Shown: piece by piece, positions 1 through 8,643 of the stretch | Position numbering within the stretch: the stretch's first letter is position 1 | Layout: each line of letters opens with the position of its first letter | NCBI RefSeq assembly: GCF_002277025.1 | Contig: NZ_NIWD01000002.1 | Location: forward strand, 186,001 to 250,000 | DNA from: Sphingopyxis sp. GW247-27LB | Lineage (GTDB): Bacteria; Pseudomonadota; Alphaproteobacteria; Sphingomonadales; Sphingomonadaceae | Direction: 5' to 3' | DNA: 64,000 nt | The notes under the pieces: model-generated | Database searches by the model: none | What the model was told of the DNA's origin: nothing | The model's input: only the letters and a program-made list of their open reading frames with translations | Made by a program: the position numbers and the translations under genes

Positions 1-746
1 GGGTGGGTGAAGATCCAGTAATCGCCATTCTCGATCGCCTGTGCGACGCGCGCGCCGATCCTGTCGGGCGACATGCCGCCTGCGAGGACGCCCTGCATCG
101 CCTGGCTCGTCGCGGCCGCTTTGCCGACCTCCTGGTCGACCGGCCGAAGATCGCGCGTCGTCTCGACGATCCGTGTCGCCGACATGCCGGGCATCAGCAC
201 CGAAATATCGACGCAGGTCTCGGCGAGTTCGTTGCGCAGCGCCATCGCGATGCCCAGCGTCGCATATTTGGAGCTGATATAGGCGACCGAAATCGGCGGC
301 GGCACGATCGCGACCATCGACGAAGTGATGACGAGGTGGCTCGGCTCGCCGCTCGCCTTCATGTCGCCGAGGAAGGTGCGGCAGGCATAGAGGTGGGCGT
401 GCGCGTTGACGGCATAGTTCCAGCGCCAGACGTCGGTGTCATACTGCTCGAACGGTCCCGACCCGCCGCCGACCCCGGCATTGCTGAACAGGATGCGCAC
501 CGGTCCGAAATCGCGCGCGGCGGTGCCGGCCTTCGTCCAACTCGCCTCGTCGGTGACATCGAGTTGGAGACCGAGCGCATCGGCGCCTTCGCCGCGCAGC
601 GCTTCGGCGGCCGCGATGGCGCCGGCGCCGTCGATGTCGGCCAGAATGACGCGCGCGCCTTTCGCCGCCAAGGCGCGCGCGGTCGCAAGGCCGATGCCGC
701 TTGCGCCGCCGGTGATGAAGGCGGTCTTTCCGGTCACCTCGGTCAT
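1..746 (-). CDS. SDR-family oxidoreductase, C-terminus cut by window edge
   Basis: About 248 codons are visible. The protein starts MTEVTGKTAFITGGASGIG, so it has the TGxxxGIG dinucleotide-binding loop. An NAG motif follows (SNAGVGGGSG) and then the catalytic S-x12-Y-x3-K set (TSSMVAIV...YISSK). This is a classical short-chain dehydrogenase/reductase, expected to be NAD(P)-dependent and cytosolic. The start ATG overlaps the stop of the upstream MFS gene (ATGA), so the two are translationally coupled. It probably oxidises an alcohol intermediate of the compound the island degrades; the substrate cannot be read from sequence. The reading frame is still open at position 1. Confidence 0.9.
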   Translation of the reverse strand, partial: MTEVTGKTAFITGGASGIGLATARALAAKGARVILADIDGAGAIAAAEALRGEGADALGLQLDVTDEASWTKAGTAARDFGPVRILFSNAGVGGGSGPFEQYDTDVWRWNYAVNAHAHLYACRTFLGDMKASGEPSHLVITSSMVAIVPPPISVAYISSKYATLGIAMALRNELAETCVDISVLMPGMSATRIVETTRDLRPVDQEVGKAAATSQAMQGVLAGGMSPDRIGARVAQAIENGDYWIFTH

Positions 747-2038
747 TCGGCGAAATCCTTTTCGAGATGGCGCGTCATCGCGAACTGCGCGAGACCGGCG
801 GCGACCGCGAAGGGGATGATCGTCATCAGCGCCCAGCGCAGGCTTTCGTCGCCGTGCCCCGGCTTGAGCGCGTCGCTGACGACGCCGATGAACAGCGGGC
901 CGAGCCCGAGGCCGACGATGTTGAACATCAGCATCAACACCGCCGCCGCGGTCGCACGGCTGCGCGGCGGGGTCAGGTTCTGGACCAGCGCCAGCGCGGG
1001 GGCGACATAGGCGGTGCACGCGGCCATCGGGATCAGCATCAGCGCGAGCGAGAGCTGCCATGTATCGACGAGCAGCGCGGCAGCGAACGTCGGGATCAGC
1101 ACGGCGGTCGCGAGCGCGGGGATCGATCCATAGGCGCGCGGCGAGCGCTTCGCGGCGTGGCTGACCAGCCAGCCGCCGCCGAGGATGCCGATACCGAAGG
1201 TGATGCCCGCGGCAGGGGCGAACCAGGTGGCCATCGCGTCGAGCGGCATGCCCTGCGTCCGCATCAGGAAGGCGGGGATCCAGTTGAGCATGCCATAGCT
1301 GACGAAGGCGGCGAGGCCGCTGCCGATCATCACCATGCGCAGCGACGGGCGGCGGACGAACATGGCGAGGCTCTGCGCGAAGGGCAGGGCTTCGTCGGCG
1401 GGCTTGTGCGCGTCCATCGCGCCGCGCGCGGGCTCGCGCACCAGCCAGATCAGCAGCGGCGCGACGATGACGCCGACCACCCCGATGACCAGAAAGGCAT
1501 TGCGCCAGCCGATGTTCGCCGCGGCCCACGCGCCGAAGGCGGCGCCGACGAAGACGCCGAACGGGCCGTTCAGCGTGAAGAGGCCGATCGCGAGCGGGCG
1601 CTGCGCCGATGGGTAGAGGTCGGCGATCACCGACAGCGACGGCGCGGTACCGCCCGCCTCGCCAGCACCGACGCCGAAGCGCATCAATGCCAGTTGCCAG
1701 AAATTCGACACCATGCCGCACGCGGCGGTGAAGCCGCTCCACACGACGCACGCGATTCCGATCAGCTTCACCCGGTTCCAGCGATCGGCGATCATCGCGA
1801 CAGGGACCCCCATCGCGGCATAGAAGAGCGCGAAGGCGAGACCGGTCAGCAGCCCGAACTGGGTATCGCTGAACTGCATCTCGGCCCGGATCGGCTCGAC
1901 GAGCACCGACAGCAGTTGGCGGTCGACGAAGTTGATCGTCCCGACGAGGAACAGCATTGCGAGCGCCAGATTGCGGCGCAGCGCGAGGCTGGAACCGGAC
2001 GCGGCGGTGCCGCGATCGACGACGGTGGCCTCTGACAT
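743..2038 (-). CDS. MFS transporter, spinster-like
   Basis: A 431-residue inner-membrane major facilitator with about 12 hydrophobic segments. The first-helix region (NFVDRQLLSVLVEPIRAEMQ) and the loop-2 motif (GVPVAMIADRWNRVKLI) are typical of the spinster-like MFS proteins common in sphingomonads. I chose the ATG at 2038 because GAGGAGAG lies 3-10 nt upstream; a longer in-frame extension to 2104 has no comparable ribosome site. It is the first gene of a two-gene operon with the SDR that follows. It most likely moves a small organic acid or lipid-like compound used by the island, which is inference. The -35-like TTGACA and operator at 2078-2104 lie just upstream. Confidence 0.88.
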   Translation of the reverse strand: MSEATVVDRGTAASGSSLALRRNLALAMLFLVGTINFVDRQLLSVLVEPIRAEMQFSDTQFGLLTGLAFALFYAAMGVPVAMIADRWNRVKLIGIACVVWSGFTAACGMVSNFWQLALMRFGVGAGEAGGTAPSLSVIADLYPSAQRPLAIGLFTLNGPFGVFVGAAFGAWAAANIGWRNAFLVIGVVGVIVAPLLIWLVREPARGAMDAHKPADEALPFAQSLAMFVRRPSLRMVMIGSGLAAFVSYGMLNWIPAFLMRTQGMPLDAMATWFAPAAGITFGIGILGGGWLVSHAAKRSPRAYGSIPALATAVLIPTFAAALLVDTWQLSLALMLIPMAACTAYVAPALALVQNLTPPRSRATAAAVLMLMFNIVGLGLGPLFIGVVSDALKPGHGDESLRWALMTIIPFAVAAGLAQFAMTRHLEKDFAE

Positions 2039-2077
2039 AACTCTCCTCAACGCGACGAGTCTTCTCGTTCGAAAAAT

Positions 2078-2104
2078 ACTTAGGTATTTAAGTTTATCTG
2101 TCAA
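2078..2104 (-). promoter_or_regulatory. Promoter with shared operator (site A)
   Basis: On the minus strand TTGACA (2104-2099) is followed 5 nt later by the palindrome-like site at 2093-2078. Read on the plus strand the site is ACTTAG-GTAT-TTAAGT, which matches ACTTAG-N4-CTAAGT with one mismatch. The same arrangement recurs at 6447-6462 and 9878-9893. The position favours repression of the MFS/SDR operon and possibly of the divergent SDR at 2145. The regulator is not in the window. Confidence 0.6.
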
Positions 2105-2144
2105 TGTGCTTTACGGTAGCGGCAGGATAGGCGGGAGAGAAGCC

Positions 2145-2912
2145 ATGGATATCAACGCCAAGACGGCGATCGTGACCGGGTCCGCAGGCGGTATCGGCCG
2201 CGCGACGGCGGTGATGCTGGCCGCGCGTGGGGCGGCGGAGGTCGCGCTGGTCGATGTCAATGAAGCGGGGCTCGCGGAAACCGCGCGACTGGTCGAAGCC
2301 GCGGGCGCGCGGGCGAGCGTCCACCGGCTCGACCTGTCGGACGTCGCCGCGACCGAGACGTGGTTCCAAGCGCATGGCGACGTCGACATCTTGCACAATA
2401 ATGCGGGGGTCGTGTCGGGCTTGCCCCAGTTTCCCGACGTCGATGCGGCGCGGATCGCTTGGATCGTCAACGTCAACGTGACGTCGCTAATCGCGGCAAC
2501 GCAGATCGCCGCGCAGGCCATGAAGGCGCGCGGTGGCGGGGTGATCGTCAACACGGTTTCGACCGTCGCGCTCGGGACCGGATTCTATGACGCGATGTAT
2601 GCGACCACCAAGGCGGCGGTGATGATGTTCACCCGCTGCTGCGCGTCCCTGAAGGAGGAGTGCAACGTTCGCGTCGCGGGCATGCTGCCGGGGCTGGTCG
2701 ACACGCCGATCCTCGACACGACCGGAGCTGGCGGTAAGTCCGAGTGGATGAAAACGGTGCTCGCGAACAACGAGGCCTGCAGGCCCGAAGACATCGCCGA
2801 GGGGGTCATGGCGCTGATCGGGGACGACAGCCTGGCGGGTGGCGACTGGGTTGCGGTGCGGCGGCTGAACGGGAAGGTCGAATATCAATGGGGGCATGCC
2901 GACACGGTTTGA
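2145..2912 (+). CDS. SDR-family oxidoreductase
   Basis: A 255-residue classical SDR. TGSAGGIG (11-18) binds the nucleotide, NNAG is at 85-88, and the catalytic Ser lies near 139 with Y152-x3-K156 (YATTK). D37 after the second strand suggests an NAD(H) preference. I chose the ATG at 2145 because it follows GGGAGAGAAGCC; the open frame extends further upstream, but that part overlaps the MFS gene and the operator. It is divergent from the MFS/SDR operon and convergent with the GST at 2922. It is a second dehydrogenase of the island, with unknown substrate. Confidence 0.9.
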   Translation: MDINAKTAIVTGSAGGIGRATAVMLAARGAAEVALVDVNEAGLAETARLVEAAGARASVHRLDLSDVAATETWFQAHGDVDILHNNAGVVSGLPQFPDVDAARIAWIVNVNVTSLIAATQIAAQAMKARGGGVIVNTVSTVALGTGFYDAMYATTKAAVMMFTRCCASLKEECNVRVAGMLPGLVDTPILDTTGAGGKSEWMKTVLANNEACRPEDIAEGVMALIGDDSLAGGDWVAVRRLNGKVEYQWGHADTV

Positions 2913-2921
2913 TGAAGGGAA

Positions 2922-3632
2922 TTAGCGCGTCGGCGCTTCCAGCATATTCTTCCCGAACAGGTTCGACCATTGTTCGTCGGTCAGCACCGGGCGCGCGCTC
3001 GACAGGTTGGCGGCATTCTTGACGTCCGTGCCGGCGATCACCGCGGGGCGCTCGCCGATGCGTGCGAACCAGTCGGCGACCGCGGGATAGTCGTCAAGGG
3101 CCAGCCCGATGGCGCGGATCGCGCGCGTCCACGGCCAGCATGCGATGTCGGCGACCGAATATTCCTCGGCCAGATAGTCGGCCTCGCGCAGCCGCCCGTC
3201 GAGGACGTGGAGCAGACGCAGCGTTTCGTTGCGATAGCGTTCGACCGGATAGCTTTGCCCCTCGGGTGCGTAACGAATGAAGTGGTGGGCCTGGCCCTGC
3301 ATCGGGCCGAAGCTCGCCATTTGCCACATCAGCCATTGCTGCGCCTGGCTGCGCCGCCGCGGGTCGGCGGGAAGCAGTTGCCCGCTCTTTTCGGCGAGAT
3401 AGAGCAGGATCGCGCCGCTCTCGAATATGGGCAGCGGCGCGCCGCCGCCTAAGGGCTCATGATCGATGATCGCAGGTAGGCGGCCATTGGGGTTGATGCG
3501 CCGATATTCGGGGGTCAGATGATCGCCCGCCAGCATGTCCATCTTGAGCAGCCGGTGCGGCAACCCGGTCTCTTCGAGCATGATCGAGACCTTGTGGCCG
3601 TTGGGAGTGGGCGTGAAATAGACGTCGATCAT
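2922..3632 (-). CDS. Nu-class glutathione S-transferase (YfcG/YghU-like)
   Basis: 236 residues. The N-terminus (MIDVYFTPTPNGHKVSIMLEE) closely resembles E. coli YfcG, including the TPNG segment whose Thr and Asn contact glutathione in nu-class enzymes. ESGAILLYLAEKSG closes the thioredoxin domain and an all-helical C-terminal domain follows (SVADIACWPWTRA). Nu-class enzymes act as disulfide reductases, and some sphingomonad members cleave beta-aryl ether thioethers as glutathione lyases. It is the last gene of a TBDR-SnoaL-GST operon; its ATG overlaps the SnoaL stop (ATGA). It is one of three related GSTs within 5.7 kb. The exact reaction is unknown. Confidence 0.9.
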   Translation of the reverse strand: MIDVYFTPTPNGHKVSIMLEETGLPHRLLKMDMLAGDHLTPEYRRINPNGRLPAIIDHEPLGGGAPLPIFESGAILLYLAEKSGQLLPADPRRRSQAQQWLMWQMASFGPMQGQAHHFIRYAPEGQSYPVERYRNETLRLLHVLDGRLREADYLAEEYSVADIACWPWTRAIRAIGLALDDYPAVADWFARIGERPAVIAGTDVKNAANLSSARPVLTDEQWSNLFGKNMLEAPTR

Positions 3633-4126
3633 CGGGCGTGTCTTTCGGCAAAAATGGCGCGCGCGGCGGCGAAGGCCGCGTCGAAGGCGGCTTTGCCGGC
3701 GGGATAGCCAACGACGGTCAAGGTGACGCCGGCAATTTTCCAGCCGTTCTCGCGAACGAGGCGGTGGGCATAATGGCCGATGAGATCGCCCATCAATTCT
3801 CGGTCATCGAGGGCGATGAAATGGGCGGCATCGACGATGCTGGTGACCAGCGCCGCGTCGCCGTCGATTGCCGTGACGATGTTGTGGAGCCGGTGCGCGG
3901 TCGCATCGAAGCCTTCGAGCGCGCGGCAGCGGTTTGTCCATTCGTCGGCAGGGATGATGGCGACGAGCGAACCGATCGCGCCGTAATCGATCGCGATCTC
4001 GTCGGTGAAGAGGGCGTGATAGGCATCCCAGTCGCGCGCGTCGAGTGCGCCCGCGTAAGAGGTCACGGCCGCGACCGCCGCTTCCCTGTCGAGGAAAGCG
4101 TCGATCGCGGCCGATCGCTGGGACAT
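3629..4126 (-). CDS. SnoaL-like / NTF2-fold protein
   Basis: 165 residues. The layout is that of a SnoaL-like polyketide-cyclase/NTF2 domain: an N-terminal helix (AVAAVTSYAGALDARDWDAYHALFTDEI), then RLHNIVTAIDGDAALVTSIVDAAHF, and a closing strand pair ending GWKIAGVTLTV. Such proteins are cone-shaped isomerases, hydratases, dehydratases or plain binding proteins. The start at 4126 is the ATG that shares one base with the TBDR stop (TGATG); a longer frame upstream lies inside the TBDR gene. It sits between the TBDR and a GST in one coupled operon, so it probably acts on the imported compound or a product of it. No specific reaction can be assigned. Confidence 0.82.
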   Translation of the reverse strand: MSQRSAAIDAFLDREAAVAAVTSYAGALDARDWDAYHALFTDEIAIDYGAIGSLVAIIPADEWTNRCRALEGFDATAHRLHNIVTAIDGDAALVTSIVDAAHFIALDDRELMGDLIGHYAHRLVRENGWKIAGVTLTVVGYPAGKAAFDAAFAAARAIFAERHAR

Positions 4127-6369
4127 CAGAATTTGAACCCGGCCTCGACCGAAATATTGCGGGTGGGTTCGAGGTAGAGGATCGCGCGCGACACGCCGGT
4201 GATCGGCGCGGGCAGGCGGAAGGCGCTGCCGGTCGTGAGCTGGTTGGTCAGATTCTTGCCGACCAGCGCGAGATGCCAGCCTGCGTCCTGATCCGACAGC
4301 TGGACGCGCAGGTCGAGCTTCACATAGCCTTTCTGGACGCCGAAGATCGGGCTCTGGTCGTCGGAGTCGAAATATTTCGACCGGCCCGCGGCGACCCCGG
4401 TGATATCGAGCTTCAGGTCGCTCGGCAGGTCGAAGCGCGCATGCGCCGTCATGCTGCCCGTCCATTTCGACGTATAGGCGGGGCTGTAGCCGGCGAGGTT
4501 GTTGGTCGCGGGCGTACAGGTGGCGGGCTGCGAGGCGAGGCAGGCCGCGCCCGGATAATCGTCGTATTTGATATCCTGATAGGCGCCCGACGCGGTGACG
4601 TCGAAGTTGGGGAAGGGGAAGATGCTGAGCGACCCCTCGATTCCCTTCGACGTCGCGCTCGCGGCGTTCCCGGTCAGGTAGCTCGACGATTCGGGCTGAT
4701 AGACCGAGACCTGCAGATCCTTGAACTCGGTGTGATAGGCCGACACGTTGGCGACCACCGCGCCATCGAACAACGTCGACTTGATGCCCGCCTCATAGTT
4801 GGTCGAGCGTTCGGGCTCGAAGGTGAAGGTCGAATCGACCGTTCCGAGCGTGTTCGACACGAAGCCGCCCGATTTCGACCCGCGGCCATAGGTCGCATAG
4901 ACCATGACGCGCGGCGCGATGTCATATTGCAGCGTGATCGAGGGGTCGACATTGCCCTCGCTGATCGAACCCTCGGCGCTCGAGATCGGGCGGATCGCGA
5001 AGGGGCCGTAGACGAGGCGGGAGGCGAAATCGCCATCCTTGCTCGTGTGGCTGTAGCGCAGGCTGCCGATGATGCGGAAGGCGTCGCTGAGGTTCAGCGT
5101 GCCCTGGCCGAAGACCGACCAGCTTTCGGCCTTTTGGTTGAAGCGACTGTCGATGCGGCCGAAATAGGGGCTGCCGAACAGATCCTCGATGTTGAAGCCC
5201 TGGAGCTGGTCGAGCCGGTAGTTTGAGCGGTCGTAATAGGCGCCCGCGATGAACTCGAAGGTGCGGCCCGTCGGCGACAGGATGCGCAGTTCCTGCGAGA
5301 ATTGGTCGAAACGTTCGGGGAAGCTGTTGTAGACCGAATTGTTGGTCGCTGCGCCGCCGCCGCCGGGGATCGTCTGGTCGAAGCCGTTGACGATGTTGGC
5401 GTTGAACCACGAGTAGCCGGTGACCGAGGTCAGTGTGTAATCGCCGAGCGCGATATTGCCGGTGCCCGACACCATCACCGATTCGGTCCGCGTGCCTTCG
5501 TCGCCGAGCGCCGAGCGTTCGAGATAGCGCGTCGTGTGCGGATCCTGCGGGCCGTCGAGCGGGCTCGACACGGTGATGCCGCCGATGACGTCGCGGTTCG
5601 CATATTCGGCCTTCACCGTATAGTCGAAGTCGCTCGACGGCTCCCATTTCAGCGTCAGGCGCGCGAGCTGCTGGCGCACCTCGGGGTCGTCGTGGTTGGT
5701 CGCCAGATTGCGGATATAGCCATCCTGGTTGACGATCTTGTAGGCGAGGCGCGCGCTCAGCGTGTCGCTGATCGGGCCCGAGATATAGCCCGAGACGTCG
5801 ATGCCCTTGTGGTCGAAATTATAGAGCGCGGTGAAGGCGCCTTCGGGCGTGCTCGTCGGGCCCGCCGAAACGACGCTGACCGCGCCCGCCGCGGTGTTCT
5901 TGCCGAACAGCGCGCCCTGCGGGCCGCGTAGCACCTCGACGCGCGCGAGGTCGAAGAAGGGCGCCTGCGCCTGGCGCGAGCGGCCGGCATAGACGCCGTC
6001 GACATAGAGCGACACCGACTGGTCGAAGGCGAAGTTGGCCGGCGGCGAGCCGAAGCCGCGGATATAGATGACGTCGTTGCCCGCGGTCGACTGGACGAAG
6101 ACGTTCGGCGTGTAGTTCATCACCGCCTTGATGTCGTTCGAGTTGAATTCGGCGAGCTTCTGGCCGCTGACGACCTCCATCGAGATGGGCACGTCCTGCA
6201 GGCTCTGCTCGCGCTTCTGCGCGGTGACGATGATTTCGTTGCCGCCGCCGCTGTCGCTCGCCGCCGCCGCATCGCCTGCGTCGCTCGCTTGCGCGAACGC
6301 CGGAACGGCATAGGACGTCATCGCGGCAATCGCCGCGCCCGACAGCAGAAGATGATTCAGAGCCTTCAT
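4126..6369 (-). CDS. TonB-dependent outer-membrane receptor
   Basis: 747 residues. The signal peptide is MKALNHLLLSGAAIAAMTSYAVPAFAQA. The plug begins NEIIVTAQKREQSLQDVPISMEVV and contains YIRGFG, SVSLYVDGVY and VEVLRGPQGALFGKNTAAGAV. A beta-barrel follows and the protein ends in Phe (ISVEAGFKF), as outer-membrane proteins do. The start at 6369 has GGGAGG 7 nt upstream. It has no extra N-terminal signalling domain. At about 750 residues it belongs to the smaller receptors that sphingomonads use for aromatics, steroids and metal chelates, rather than the roughly 1000-residue sugar receptors later in the window. It heads the TBDR-SnoaL-GST operon, and its promoter shares the island operator. 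The ligand is unknown. Confidence 0.93.
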   Translation of the reverse strand: MKALNHLLLSGAAIAAMTSYAVPAFAQASDAGDAAAASDSGGGNEIIVTAQKREQSLQDVPISMEVVSGQKLAEFNSNDIKAVMNYTPNVFVQSTAGNDVIYIRGFGSPPANFAFDQSVSLYVDGVYAGRSRQAQAPFFDLARVEVLRGPQGALFGKNTAAGAVSVVSAGPTSTPEGAFTALYNFDHKGIDVSGYISGPISDTLSARLAYKIVNQDGYIRNLATNHDDPEVRQQLARLTLKWEPSSDFDYTVKAEYANRDVIGGITVSSPLDGPQDPHTTRYLERSALGDEGTRTESVMVSGTGNIALGDYTLTSVTGYSWFNANIVNGFDQTIPGGGGAATNNSVYNSFPERFDQFSQELRILSPTGRTFEFIAGAYYDRSNYRLDQLQGFNIEDLFGSPYFGRIDSRFNQKAESWSVFGQGTLNLSDAFRIIGSLRYSHTSKDGDFASRLVYGPFAIRPISSAEGSISEGNVDPSITLQYDIAPRVMVYATYGRGSKSGGFVSNTLGTVDSTFTFEPERSTNYEAGIKSTLFDGAVVANVSAYHTEFKDLQVSVYQPESSSYLTGNAASATSKGIEGSLSIFPFPNFDVTASGAYQDIKYDDYPGAACLASQPATCTPATNNLAGYSPAYTSKWTGSMTAHARFDLPSDLKLDITGVAAGRSKYFDSDDQSPIFGVQKGYVKLDLRVQLSDQDAGWHLALVGKNLTNQLTTGSAFRLPAPITGVSRAILYLEPTRNISVEAGFKF

Positions 6370-6441
6370 ATGCACCCTCCCATTGAGTGATCCCGTCGAC
6401 GGTCGCGGGAGACGCCGAAGCGGCTCCATCCGTCAATCTGA

Positions 6442-6472
6442 TTGACCCTTAGTATACTAATGGTTTTATACT
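6442..6472 (+). promoter_or_regulatory. Divergent promoter with shared operator (site B)
   Basis: TTGACC (6442-6447) and TATACT (6467-6472) flank the operator CCTTAG-TATA-CTAATG (6447-6462). Extended, this is a 20-bp inverted repeat (6445-6464) with only one mismatched pair. The operator fills the -35/-10 spacer of the DUF3237 gene and lies about 80 bp from the TBDR start on the other strand. This is a typical repressor layout. It has the same half-sites as 2078-2093 and 9878-9893. Confidence 0.65.
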
Positions 6473-6501
6473 TGTCCATAGTCTTGGAAGGAGGATTCAG
6501 C

Positions 6502-7005
6502 ATGACCCAGCAAGTTTCGGCGCCGGTTCCGCCCGCGCTCGAAAGCCGCCACCTCTGCACCGTCGAATTCGACGTAAGTGGCGGAATTATCGCGATTGGC
6601 GCGTCGCCCTTCGGCGAACAGCGCGTCGGCTATGTCACCGGTGGACGCATATCGGGGCCGCGGATCAGCGGAGAAGTCCTGCCCGGAGGCGGCAACTGGC
6701 CGCGCTCGGGGCGACTCGGCGACGCCGCTGTGGGGACCTTCGATGCGCGGGCGGTGTGGAAGACCGACGAGGGCGACCTCATCTATCTGACCTACACCGG
6801 GCGCAGCCTGATCCCCGACGACGTCCGCGTGCTGTTCGCCGACCCCGCCAAGCCGCCCGTCGATCCGTCGCGCTATTATCTGCGCATCGCGGCGGTGTTC
6901 GAGACCGCGAGCGAAACATATCGCTGGCTCAACGGCACGCTGGCGGTCGGCGTCGGCGAGGTCACGAGCTTCGGGGTCCGGCACGTCTTCCATGAGGTCG
7001 GCTGA
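6502..7005 (+). CDS. DUF3237 domain protein
   Basis: 167 residues. The central part (GRISGPRISGEVLPGGGNWP) and the later segments DARAVWKTDEGDLIYLTYTGR, RYYLRIAAVFETASETYRWLNGTLAVGVG are diagnostic of DUF3237, a small beta-barrel family that often sits in catabolic clusters of proteobacteria. There is no signal peptide, so it should be cytosolic. GAAGGAGG at 6487-6494 sets the start. The stop overlaps the next GST by one base (TGATG), so the two are co-translated. Its biochemical role is not established; a role on a cyclic or enolisable intermediate of the island's pathway would be inference. Confidence 0.87.
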   Translation: MTQQVSAPVPPALESRHLCTVEFDVSGGIIAIGASPFGEQRVGYVTGGRISGPRISGEVLPGGGNWPRSGRLGDAAVGTFDARAVWKTDEGDLIYLTYTGRSLIPDDVRVLFADPAKPPVDPSRYYLRIAAVFETASETYRWLNGTLAVGVGEVTSFGVRHVFHEVG

Positions 7006-7730
7006 TGATCGACCTTCACTATTCGGCGACGCCGAACGGCCAGAAGATCGCGATCATGCTCGAAGAGATCGCCGAGCCCTGTCGCGTGATCGCCTACGAC
7101 ATATTCGAGGGCGATCAGCTTACCGCCGAATTCGGGCGCATCAATCCGAACCACAAGCTGCCGGCGATCGTCGACCGGGACCCGGCGGGCGGCGGCGACC
7201 CGGTCACCGTGTTCGAATCGGGCGCGATCCTGCAATATCTGGCCGAAAAGAGCGGGCGCTTCCTGCCCGCGTCGGGCGCGCCGCGCGCGGCGGCGCTGTC
7301 GTGGCTGACGTGGCAGGTCGCGGGGCTCGGCCCGATGGGCGGGCAGGCGAGCCATTTTCTGCGCTATGCGCCCGCGGGGCAGGATTATGCGATCGAACGC
7401 TATACCAAGGAACTCAATCGGCTGCTCACCGTGCTCGAACGGCGGCTGGAAAAGAGCGCCTATGTCGCCGGCGACGATTATACGATCGCCGACATGGCGA
7501 TCTGGCCCGGCCGCGCCTCGGCCTTCGTCATGGGGATGGGGCTCGACGAATGGCCGGCGATGCACCGCTGGTTCGAACGCATCCGCGAACGGCCCGCCGT
7601 CGCGCGTGCGATGAACCGCGAGGATCTGAAGGCGCCGGCGAAATATGTCGGGCGGCATCAGGCGCTGGACGAAAAGGAATGGTCGAACATGTTCGGCGAT
7701 GCGAACCATGCGGCGGTGAAGGGGGATTGA
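7005..7730 (+). CDS. Nu-class glutathione S-transferase
   Basis: 241 residues. It carries the nu-class N-terminus TPNGQKIAIMLEE, FGRINPNHKLPAIVD (cis-Pro region), ESGAILQYLAEKSG, and the helical-domain segment YVAGDDYTIADMAIWPGRAS. It is closely related to the GSTs at 2922 and 7935, sharing motif order and length. It is translationally coupled to the DUF3237 gene. It is a cytosolic glutathione-dependent reductase, lyase or isomerase of unknown substrate. Three paralogues in one regulon suggest successive or stereospecific glutathione steps, or different side products. Confidence 0.9.
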   Translation: MIDLHYSATPNGQKIAIMLEEIAEPCRVIAYDIFEGDQLTAEFGRINPNHKLPAIVDRDPAGGGDPVTVFESGAILQYLAEKSGRFLPASGAPRAAALSWLTWQVAGLGPMGGQASHFLRYAPAGQDYAIERYTKELNRLLTVLERRLEKSAYVAGDDYTIADMAIWPGRASAFVMGMGLDEWPAMHRWFERIRERPAVARAMNREDLKAPAKYVGRHQALDEKEWSNMFGDANHAAVKGD

Positions 7731-7771
7731 GGCCGGAGGTTTGGTTGCGGTCGATAACAGCCATACCTTCT

Positions 7772-7882
7772 CCCCTCCCTTTTAGGGAGGGGCTGGGGGT
7801 GGGTAGCCGCCGAAGGCGGCGTTCTTTCGTGGGCTCGCTCCGCTCGCGCACCCACCCCTAACCCCTCCCTAAAAGGGAGGGG
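7772..7882. repeat. Compound palindromic element between convergent genes
   Basis: Two 21-nt hairpins, CCCCTCCCT-TTT-AGGGAGGGG (7772-7792) and CCCCTCCCT-AAA-AGGGAGGGG (7862-7882), form the ends of a larger inverted repeat. Inner hairpins (GCCGCC-GAA-GGCGGC near 7806-7820) fill the centre. It occupies most of the 204-nt gap between two convergent GST genes. It could act as a bidirectional terminator or mRNA-end protector. Nothing else is seen in the gap. Confidence 0.8.
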
Positions 7883-7934
7883 AATGGCTCAAATCCACCC
7901 CAAACTTGCCATTCGTAAGCTTCCCGCAGTCGCC

Positions 7935-8639
7935 TCAACGCTTCACATGCTGCCGGTCGCCCCACAGGATCGCGCGGTGCTCGTCGGTAAAGCCGGTCAG
8001 CCCGCCCTCGATCGTCTCGGCGCGCGCGATGCCGACCTGCATGCCCTCGGCGACCGCGGGGCGTTCGAGCATCGCGGCGCCCCACCGCTCGACGTTCGGG
8101 AAGCGTCCCGCCTTGTCGATGAACTGGCGGCGCAGATAGGGGAGCGTCGCCATGTCGGCGACCGTATACGCGTCGCCGGCGAGCCATTCGGCCTCGCCCA
8201 GCCTTTTGTCGAGCACCATCATCAGCCGGTCGACCTCGCGCGAATAGCGCTCGATCGCATAGTCGTGCCGGTCTTTCGCATAATGGGTGAAGTGCGCTTC
8301 CTGTCCGAACATCGGGCCGACACCCGAGACCTGAAACATCAGCCACTGCCAGCAGATGGCGCGCTCCACCGGGTCTGCGGGCAGGAAGCGCCCGGTCTTT
8401 TCGGCGAGATAGAGCAGGATCGCGCCGGTTTCCCACAGCACGAAGCCGGGGCCGTGCGGTCCCTCGTCGTCGACGATCACCGGGGTCTTGTTGTTCGGGT
8501 TGAGCGCGAGGAATTCGGGAGTCAGCTGGTCCCCCGCGAGGATATCGACCGGCTCCAGCCGCCATTCGAGCTCCATTTCGAGGAGTGCGATCGTGATCTT
8601 GCGCGCATTGGGGGTCGGGCCGCCGTAGAGGGTGATCAT
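7935..8639 (-). CDS. Nu-class-like glutathione S-transferase
   Basis: 234 residues. The N-terminus is TPNARKITIALLEME, so the Thr-Pro-Asn is kept but the Gly of TPNG is Ala. NPNNKTPVIVDDEG, ETGAILLYLAEKTGRFLP and WLAGDAYTVADMATLPYLRR follow. It is the most divergent of the three island GSTs. It follows the CoA-transferase gene by 4 nt on the same strand, so the two form an operon. The predicted role is a glutathione-dependent transformation in the same catabolic route; the substrate is unknown. Confidence 0.88.
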   Translation of the reverse strand: MITLYGGPTPNARKITIALLEMELEWRLEPVDILAGDQLTPEFLALNPNNKTPVIVDDEGPHGPGFVLWETGAILLYLAEKTGRFLPADPVERAICWQWLMFQVSGVGPMFGQEAHFTHYAKDRHDYAIERYSREVDRLMMVLDKRLGEAEWLAGDAYTVADMATLPYLRRQFIDKAGRFPNVERWGAAMLERPAVAEGMQVGIARAETIEGGLTGFTDEHRAILWGDRQHVKR

Positions 8640-8643
8640 CGCC